Assembly (NCBI RefSeq): GCF_024139115.2
Contig: NC_085141.1
Location: 42,529,065-42,593,064 of the forward strand
Origin: Armigeres subalbatus
Taxonomy: Eukaryota; Arthropoda; Insecta; Diptera; Culicidae
Length of the DNA: 64,000 nucleotides
Direction: 5' to 3'
Shown in pieces: positions 56,636 through 64,000 of this stretch. Numbering within the stretch: position 1 is the stretch's first letter; each line of letters opens with the position of its first letter. The position numbers and the translations under genes were made by a program. The notes under the pieces were generated by a model. That model did not search any database and was not told where the DNA came from. It saw only the letters and a program-made list of their open reading frames with translations.

Positions 56636-59600
56636 TATTATTATTTATTCAGACTAAGGCCGAAGTGGCCTGTGCGGTATATAAGAGTCTCCTCCATTCG
56701 GCTCGGTCCATGGCTACACGTCGCCAACCACGCAGTCTACGGAGGGTCCGCAAGTCATCTTCCACCTGATCGATCCACCTTGCCCGCTGCGCACCTCGCC
56801 TTCTTGTGCCCGTCGGATCGTTGTCGAGAACCATTTTCACCGGGTTACTGTCCGACATTCTGGCTACGTGCCCGGCCCATCGCAGTCGTTCGATTTTCGC
56901 GGTGTGAACGATGGATGGTTCTCCCAACAGCTGATGCAATTCGTGGTTCATTCGCCTCCTCCACGTACCGTCCGCCATCTGCACCCCACCATAGATGGTA
57001 CGCAGCACTTTCCTTTCGAAAACTCCAAGTGCGCGTTGGTCCTCCACGAGCATCGTCCATGTCTCGTGTCCGTAGAGGACTACCGGTCTAATGAGCGTTT
57101 TGTAGATTGTCAGTTTGGTACGGCGGCGAACTCTATTCGATCGGAGCGTCTTGCGGAGTCCAAAGTACGTACGATTTCCAGCCACTATGCGTCTCCGAAT
57201 TTCTCTGCTGGTGTCATTTTCGGCAGTCACCAGTGAGCCCAAGTACACAAATTCTTCTACCACCTCGATTTCGTCACCACCGATGCAAACTCGCGGTGGG
57301 TGGCTCACATTGTCTTCTCTTGAACCTCTCCCTATCATGTACTTCGTCTTCGACGTGTTGATGACTAGTCCGATCCGCTTAGCTTCCCTCTTCAGTCTGA
57401 TGTAAGCTTCCTCCATCTTCTCAAAGTTACGTGCCATAATATCTATGTCGTCGGCGAAACCAAATAGCTGGACGGACTTATTGAAAATTGTACCACTCGT
57501 GTTAATCCCTGCTCTTCGTATTACCCTTTCAGAGCGATGTTGAATAGCAAACACGAAAGACCATCACCTTGCCGTAACCCTCTGCGAGTTTCGAAGGGAC
57601 TCGAGAATGCCCCTGAAACTCGAACTACGCACATCACCCGATCCATCGTCGCCTTGATCAACCGTATCAGTTTATCCGGAAAACCGTGTTCGTGCATTAG
57701 CTGCCATAGCTGGTCCCGATCGATTGTATCATATGCGGCTTTGAAGTCGATAAATAGATGATGTGTGGGCACGTTGTATTCGCGGCATTTCTGCAGTACT
57801 TGGCGAATGGCGAACACCTGGTCCGTGGTGGAGCGTTCGCCCATAAAACCCGCCTGGTACTGCCCCACGAACTCCCTTGCAGTTGGTGCTAGTCGACGGC
57901 ATAAAATTTGGGAGAGTACCTTGTAGGCGGCGTTCAGCAATGTGATTGCGCGGTAGTTGCTACAATCCAGCTTATCGCCCTTTTTGTAGATGGGACACAC
58001 GACACCTTCCATCCACTCCTGCGGCAAAACTTCCTCCTCCCAAATCTTGGTAATGACCCAGTGCAGCGCTCTAGCCAGTGCCTCACCACCGTGTTTAAAT
58101 AGCTCTCCTGGTAGTTGGTCAACCCCAGGGGCTTTGTTGTTCTTCAGCCGGCCAATCTCCTCCTGGATTTCCTGGAGATCCGGAGCCGGAAAATTATGTC
58201 CTGCGCGCGTTCTCCCAGGTCCATCACCATACCGCCATCTTCGTCTGCCACATCGCCATTCAGGTGTTCTTCGTAGTGCTGCCGCCACCTTTGGATCACC
58301 TCACGCTCGTTCGTAAGAAGGTTCCCGTTTATATCCTTACACATATCAGGCTGTGGCACGTGGCCCTTACGTGAACGGTTTAACTTCTCATAGAACTTTC
58401 GTGTGTTATTAGTGCGGTACAGTTGCTCCGTTTCTTCACGGTCTCGATCTTCCTGCTGGCGCTTTTTCCTCCGGAAAATCGAGTTTTGTCTGTTCCGCAC
58501 CTGTTTATATCGTGTCTCGTTCGCCCTCGTGCGGTGTTGCAGCAATCTCGCCCATGCTGCATTCTTCTCTTCCACTAACTGCTCACATTCGCCGTCATAC
58601 CAGTCGTTTCTCTGATCCGGGGGCACCGTGCCAAGTGCAGCGGTTGCGGTGCTACCAAAGGCGGATCGAATATCTCTCCAGCCATCTTCAAGAGACGCTG
58701 CGCCTAGCTGCTCTTCCGTTGGGAGTGCCACTTCCAGCTGCTGCGCGTATTCTTGGGCTAGTCTACCGTCTCGTAGCCGCCCGATATTAAGCCGCGGCGT
58801 CCGACTTCGACGCGTGTTGTACACCGTCGAGAGTTTTGAGCGCAGGCATACTGCAACGAGGTAGTGGTCGGATTCAATATTCGCACTGCGGTAAGTGCGG
58901 ACGTTCGTGATGTCGGAGAAGAATTTACCGTCGATTAGAACGTGGTCGATTTGGTTTTCCGTTTCTTGGTTAGGTGATTTCCATGTGGCCTTGTGGATAT
59001 TCTTACGGGATAAGAAAGTGTTTCGGACTACCATACCGCGGGAGGCTGCGAAGTTTATGCATCGTTGTCGTTCGATACGGTGTGCAGACTATCCGGTCCG
59101 ATGACCGGTCTATACATATCCTTCCTTCCTACCTGAGCGTTCATGTCACCGATGACGATTTTTACGTCCCGCAGTGGGCATCCATCGTATGTCTGCTCCA
59201 GCTGTGCGTAGAACGCTTCTTTCTCGTCGTCGGGTCTCCCTTCGTGTGGGCAGTGCACGTTGATGATGCTATAGTTGAAGAAACGGCCTTTAATCCTCAG
59301 CTTGCACATCCTTGCGTTGATTGGCTGCCACCCAATCACGCGTTGGCGCATCTTACCCAGCACTATGAAGCCGGTTCCTAGCTCGTTGGTGGTGCCACAG
59401 CTTTGGTAGAAGGTAGCCGCTCGATGCCCGCTTTTCCACACTTTCTGTCCTGTCCAGCAAATCTCCTGCAGCGCCACGACGTCGAAGTTGCGGGGATGTA
59501 ATTCATCGTAGATCATCCTGTCGCAACCTGCGAAACCTAGCGACTTGCAATTCCATGTTCCAAGCTTCCAATCGTGATCCTGTATTCGTCGCCTAGGTCT

Positions 59601-59934
59601 TTGCCGATTATATCGAGTCGCATTATCTCTTATATTGTTCGTAATGATTGGTTTTCTAGGCGGCTTATTGGGCCTGCGCAAACCTCCTGTCTCGTCGGAG
59701 GGCCGTCGTGTCAGGGCTGTTTAGCGTCCCACCTAACACCAGGACTTGGGCTTGTGCGCTTTGAGCGGCACACGGTCGCTTTGGTGGGGCCTACTTGCGG
59801 ATACATGCAGCTTTTTATAGAGGTTTAACAGGGCCCACTGTCAAACCCCACCACATCCTAGGCAAGCCCCACAACTCGCAGATGGCCTGGGGAGGGATCG
59901 TCAAGCCCTTGGACATAGTCCCTGCTGCCCCCGA
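56636..59934 (-). mobile_element. RTE-clade retrotransposon, full length, copy B
   Basis: It is 3,299 bp, bounded by the perfect 11-bp duplication GAAGAGAGAAT (56625-56635, 59935-59945), with a TAA-repeat 3' tail at 56636-56645. It is a different subfamily from copy A (about 60% protein identity by eye). It is the source-type sequence for the fragments at 459, 23108, 30040 and 37150. Confidence 0.88.
56649..59681 (-). pseudogene. RTE endonuclease-reverse transcriptase, three frameshifts
   Basis: Four minus-strand pieces in order: 59055-59681 (endonuclease, DWKLGTWNCKSLGF, ALQEICW, VIGDMNAQVG), 58144-59034 (QIDHVLIDGKFF, SDHYLVAV, linker), 57521-58288 (RT: NKAPGVDQLPGELFK, CSNYRAITLLNAAYKV, motif A FIDFKAAYDTID, motif B RRGLRQGDGLSCLLFN) and 56649-57554 (motif C FADDIDIM, then LIRPVVLYGHETWTM and RWAGHVARMSDSNPVKM). 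Breaks fall near 59045, 58215 and 57537. Catalytic residues are preserved in each piece, so inactivation is recent. Confidence 0.88.
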
Positions 59935-60407
59935 GAAGAGAGAATAGCCGAAGAAATATCTAGAAGTAAATCTTGGAGAGAAGAAAAGAATTCTTCAAGG
60001 AATTTCCTCGTGAATTTCCTTAGAAAAAACTTTTGTAAGGGGTTTCTAGATAAGGAGGAATTACAATTACATGAGAAGGATTTTCGAACGATTTTCAGAG
60101 GAATTTGTGAATAACTTTCCGGAGGAATTCAGAAGCTCCCAGGGGAGCTTCTAGAAGGATTTCAAGGAGAATTTTTGAGCCCGAAATGTTTCGAGTTGTT
60201 TTGAACTTTCATATATTATGGATTCTGGACGCCCTAATAAGTTTTGGGAATCTTTTGAATTTTAACCACCTATTTCTGTATATGATTGGATCGTAAAGTG
60301 CACATGTTTGAGGGAATTCATTTCAGTACCCGTTCAATCTTTTCACAATTTAGGGAGGGGGCGACGGCCCCCCTCTGCCCCCCTCTGGCTACGCCCTTGT
60401 ATATTAC

Positions 60408-61065
60408 AATCAATGGAGCAGATCACATAAATACGAAGTGCACATCAACCGCTTTTCTTCTTAACGACTTTTTACATCCGAAAAATGCGTATGCTTTTCA
60501 TAAATTGGTGTGATCATCAAAGTCTAACTTTTCTTTGGCGGCGAACCCTTTATTTGAGCGCACAATCATAAATATCTAATTTTTCCGCCTAGCTTTTATT
60601 TTAGAAAACTATTCTGTATTAAAATAAAAAGAAGTTACGATTGCGTGAGGATGCGTGAAATGTTTTTCGTGGAGCTTATAAACTCCAATATTTCCAACGC
60701 TGACAATTTTGTTGCTTGATCGGGTTTGGAACCTAATCAAAAGTTAAATTTTGTAAAACATATTATTGTAAAGAAGGTAAAACAAGCCGGCAATTAATAA
60801 CATCATTCAGAACCTATGTTGAATTTTATCTTAGAAATCATTAAAAATTCAGAAAAACACGATAAAACGTGAACATTTTTTCATCGACAATTACGATAAA
60901 ACTAGCATGTAATTTATAGCGAAGTTTTGGCAGCCAACATTGCCAATAATATTGGTTCAAAAATCTCATGGCAAATTAGTATTACTATTTAAGAGTACAA
61001 AAACGGAAAATAATATGGAAATATCTAAAATTTTGGTTTTTGATTTTTGGCCAGGATTTGGGCTG
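60408..61065. other. unassigned 0.65 kb
   Basis: AT-rich, with no repeat or gene recognised after the hAT-like element's right duplication. Confidence 0.3.
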
Positions 61066-61069
61066 AAAT

Positions 61070-61720
61070 ACTCCTCAGTGCGACCGAACGGACGCGCAGT
61101 ACAAACTTACTTTCTCGATAGCTACTGCCAACAATAGAAGATCGCACTTGTCTCGACCGAAGCAAAGCGCTTTTTGGCTTTTTGGTGGTGCTTCAGACAT
61201 ACTTTCGAGAACGTTTACTGCTGGATTCATAGTTCGAGATCCGAACTACGTGCGCTGTTATAAACACTCCTGAAAATCGGCCGAAATGTTCTTAAAAACG
61301 TCAAAGGGCCGTTTTGCCCCGGGGGTGCATATTACCCCAGTTTCCCATATAACCCCAGTTGTACATGCGCATGAGCCACCGAGCACCAAATAGATATTTT
61401 ATTATTTTCCCGACGACTGAAACACGCGCTGCACTTACATGCTCGATGGCTACAGCAAACTCGCCTACTGAAGAAACACGACTGGATAAGGAACAAACTT
61501 TTAATTTCTGATTTTTTTAGGTACTCACCCGCGCAAAGCAGAACAAAATTACGGCGACCGGCCGATCGTTTTGCTTTCCGCACAAAGCAAAACTAAATTT
61601 CGACAACCGGCCGATCCGCTTACTGGAGAAAAACGACTGGACAAGGAACAAACTTTCACTTTTTGAGTTTTTAATTGTTTATTGCTAATAGGGTAGAGAA
61701 CCATTTGGGCAGCACCCCCT
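61070..61720. repeat. diverged relatives of the 95-bp monomers
   Basis: CGCGCAAAGCAGAACAAAAT + CGGCCGATCGTTTTGC (61530-61575) parallels the monomer words GCGCAATGCAGAACAAAT and CGGCCGATCG. TGCTCGATGGCTACAGCAAA and CCGACGACTGAAACACGCGC match the transition zone of copy 1 (11525-11660). ACGACTGGA-AAGGAACAAACTTT occurs twice (about 61490, 61633), so this is a short tandem region of an older or sister subfamily. Confidence 0.55.
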
Positions 61721-64000
61721 ATTCCCGTCTGCAACGTTCATTGCTCGAGCGCATTACAACCGAATTACTTGTTTTTTAGTACATGGTTAGTTTCTGTCGA
61801 TATCTAGTGATGTACAAAAAATCAAGCCATTTGGTTGCGTTGCGTTGCGTTGTAACGGAGTATTTCGTAGGTTGCATACTGATAGTTGTCATGTATATTC
61901 TTTACCTTTCTTACCCCAATTGCTTATGGATTTCCATTTGGGATTCAATGGAAATCCAATTGGGGGTCCAAAATGATAAAACATGAAAGCTATCATTGCC
62001 GGCCACGCCCATCTTCTCCGTTACTAGGAAAGGGAAGGAAATGATGATATGACATCTACTTAACGAGAGGCCAGCGACTCACCGACGCCCTCATAGATGT
62101 CAAGGAATTGGATGGTGGGTAGGGTATGTGGTTTAGGAGTATCATTATAAGCAAATGATAGAAAATTTGTGGAAATACATTGGGAGTGACTTTGCTAAGA
62201 AATTTATGTCACTCCATTATCCTTGCCGATGATTTTCCTCGGATGGGGCGAAGGTATTAGCCTTGCCCTGGCTAATAGCCTAGGTTTAAGCGCCTTTGTT
62301 CGCTCTCTGAAACGAAAAAAGAGCAAAAAGAAATTAAATTCCCCTTCCCCCCTGATATGATAATGATTTTGATCAACAAATGAATTCTAAGTGGATGAAT
62401 AAATGATCAAACGGCTGCAAACAAGCCTCTATCATGGACACAGGTTTGCATCGCTACAGAAAATATGCTGCTTTTATAATCCATGGTTCCCTTATGAGGT
62501 TAACTAATACAGTTTTTATTCCATGGTGGCTGTCAATCATTTAGTTACGCACTATGGCTCCTATTCAATGCAATATACCTATAAGCGTTGTGCAATATAA
62601 TACAACTAGCGTCACCTAAATCCAGAATTTTGGCTTGACCAATTAAATGAACCTTTCAAATATTAACTACAAGGAACCGCGAAACAACTCACTTTACGGT
62701 TCCTTTCATTGAGTTAAAAATTTGAACTTCGTACTCAAAGTTGAGTTCCTTAAACCTTCTTTTTTAGGTTCTTTATTTTTTCTGTGTAGATGCTGTTTCA
62801 GTTCCCGAAACACTGTGCTTTGAAGTTTATCCATATAAATAACATATCCATAAATATCCCTCGTTTGTTTCATACATTATTTCCATGGAACAAACAGTAT
62901 TCGTTCGTACATATTTTTTGTTTTTGGTTAGTTTATAAGTACACTGACCCCACATATATGGGTCACTTTGTAACAATAATTAGTCACTCCATTTTGCATG
63001 TTGATCAAATGGAAATGACCCATATTAGTGTGTGACCCATGACTGTGGGGTCACTGTATGAATGGAAAAAGGAACGGACTTACCAAAGTAGTAAGTTACA
63101 CATACTACCAGTACCGTATAGGATCTTCCGCACCGTTTGATAGTTCTTAGTCGACAGTCCGTCCTTCTTGTCGAGGCAAACGTGCAACCATCCGGTTCCC
63201 TCATACGGCGAATGTTGTCTCATAGGGTATACGCTTTGGAGGTTTCCAGCATATGGCCGGTCTGAGCGACGACGATGTTGATCTCGATGGGGGTTAGCGT
63301 GGATAATTCGGTTGCTGGGCGAACACTTTCTTGGGTAGCACTAGTCAACAAATTATTGCGCGTCGATCTCCATTTTTGTGGTTTTAAGTCAGACAAGACA
63401 ATTATCAGACAACAAACTTTACGCAATAATGAATAATCCAGTGATTTTTTATCCACAACACTGAAGCTCGTTTATTCGGATTCATCAAGTGCACCTTATT
63501 CACATAATTGCGAGGACCGCATCGTTTGGAACACATTTACGTACCACCATATTGGCCATTGGAAAACTTTTGCACTATATTATAAAGCTTATGCATGTTC
63601 CTATACGTCCGAATCGTCGATTGAGGAATTGCATTTATTCTTGAGATGATACTTATTAAAATAAAATCACTTATTTCAGTTTTCATAAAAATGACAAAAC
63701 ACTACCGGATAATTTTACAGGCGTGCTCCAAAAAAATAAAAAATCAAGCCATTTGGTTGGAACAAAAAGTACAATGAGCCTTGCGTTTATACAGCAATTA
63801 GTTTTATGTAAATAACATTTTTCACGAGCGTCGGATCACTTTGCGGTCTTCCAATGAAAGTTTGCTGGTAAAATTTCCTATGATGTAGTTGGATCGATTT
63901 ATCGTTGGAGAATAATGGGACACCTTGGGGATTTTTTCTTTGTAAAGCTAAATTTCCCCATAGTAAATCCTATGGAAAATTAAAATCGCCGGCGCTAAAA
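61721..64000. other. unassigned 2.3 kb at the window end
   Basis: No gene was recognised. CAAGCCATTTGGTTG occurs at 61828 and 63746. 62930-63060 has a small inverted pair (GACCCCACATATATGGGTCA, CCATGACTGTGGGGTC). The minus strand of 63220-63720 has short broken frames that might be an old transposase but show no diagnostic motif. Confidence 0.3.

Larger units (their letters stand above)
50740..60200. repeat. GGAATTCC-type minisatellite in three blocks
   Basis: Blocks are about 50740-51185, 54546-56624 and 59946-60200. Words such as GGAGGAATTCCCGGAGGAAC and CCGGGAGTTCCTCCAGGAATT-like forms recur every 24-27 bp in both orientations. The TTCC-sense form dominates 54600-55340 and the GGAA-sense form 55340-56620, an orientation switch near 55335. 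The unit is close to self-complementary around GGAATTCC. Confidence 0.85.
50350..60399. mobile_element. 10-kb hAT-like element grown by minisatellite and two RTE insertions
   Basis: The left end CATGGGCGTAGCCAGGATTT and right end (inverted) CAAGGGCGTAGCCAGAGGGG form a terminal inverted repeat. Flanking octamers TATATTAC are identical (50342-50349, 60400-60407). Subterminal G-runs face C-runs. Subtracting the two RTE elements leaves about 3.4 kb, mostly a GGAATTCC-type minisatellite. No transposase remnant was seen, so it was mobilised in trans. Confidence 0.75.

Noticed and set aside
1..64000. integrated RNA-virus sequences, common in Aedes genomes
   Set aside because: No frame showed recognisable viral polymerase, nucleoprotein or glycoprotein motifs; all RT-like frames fit retrotransposons.

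Overview
The window looks like non-coding, transposon-packed DNA from a culicine mosquito, most likely Aedes. No host gene can be identified. The basis is the mix of RTE-, R1/LOA- and jockey-clade non-LTR elements, hAT-type miniature elements with 8-bp target duplications, tRNA-headed SINEs (one resembling Feilai from memory), Ty3/gypsy and BEL/Pao relics, and many private minisatellites. The species is an inference.

Layout. 0-3 kb: a gypsy integrase relic split by a palindromic hAT-like element, which was itself hit by an RTE fragment, followed by small palindromic elements. 3-7.5 kb: a large foldback element containing a second palindromic element, which contains a jockey retrotransposon and a 196-bp hAT-like element. 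8-13 kb: a SINE, two tandem-repeat blocks, and a retroposon carrying about 11 copies of a 95-bp satellite. 13-17 kb: mostly unassigned sequence. 17.4-23.1 kb: a decayed R1/LOA-type element with two ORFs, its own insertions and a repetitive 3' UTR. 23-30 kb: an RTE fragment, tandem repeats, unassigned DNA and a BEL/Pao scrap. 30-38 kb: RTE 5' fragments, small elements, an 0.9-kb hAT-like element filled with a TCCAAA minisatellite, and a 51-bp minisatellite. 38-40 kb: an AGGCTCGG-type minisatellite. 40.4-44.6 kb: a second, larger copy of the satellite-bearing retroposon. 45-50 kb: a LOA/I-type fragment, small elements, and a third, 5'-truncated retroposon copy. 50.35-60.4 kb: one hAT-like element bounded by 8-bp duplications, filled with a GGAATTCC-type minisatellite and invaded by two RTE elements. 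60-64 kb: relatives of the 95-bp monomers, then unassigned DNA.

The most interesting structure is the retroposon at 11068-12712 and 40452-44604 (minus sense). It has a simple-repeat 3' tail, 22-24 bp target duplications and a 5' array of 95-bp monomers. Each type-A monomer has an insect initiator (TCAGTT) with GGAC at exactly +28. Both copies start one base before that A with a G that is absent from the array, as expected if a capped transcript was copied. This suggests the satellite is an array of promoter monomers comparable to the 5' monomers of mouse L1.

The genes present are element-encoded and mostly broken. The best preserved is the RTE endonuclease/reverse transcriptase at 51.2-54.1 kb.
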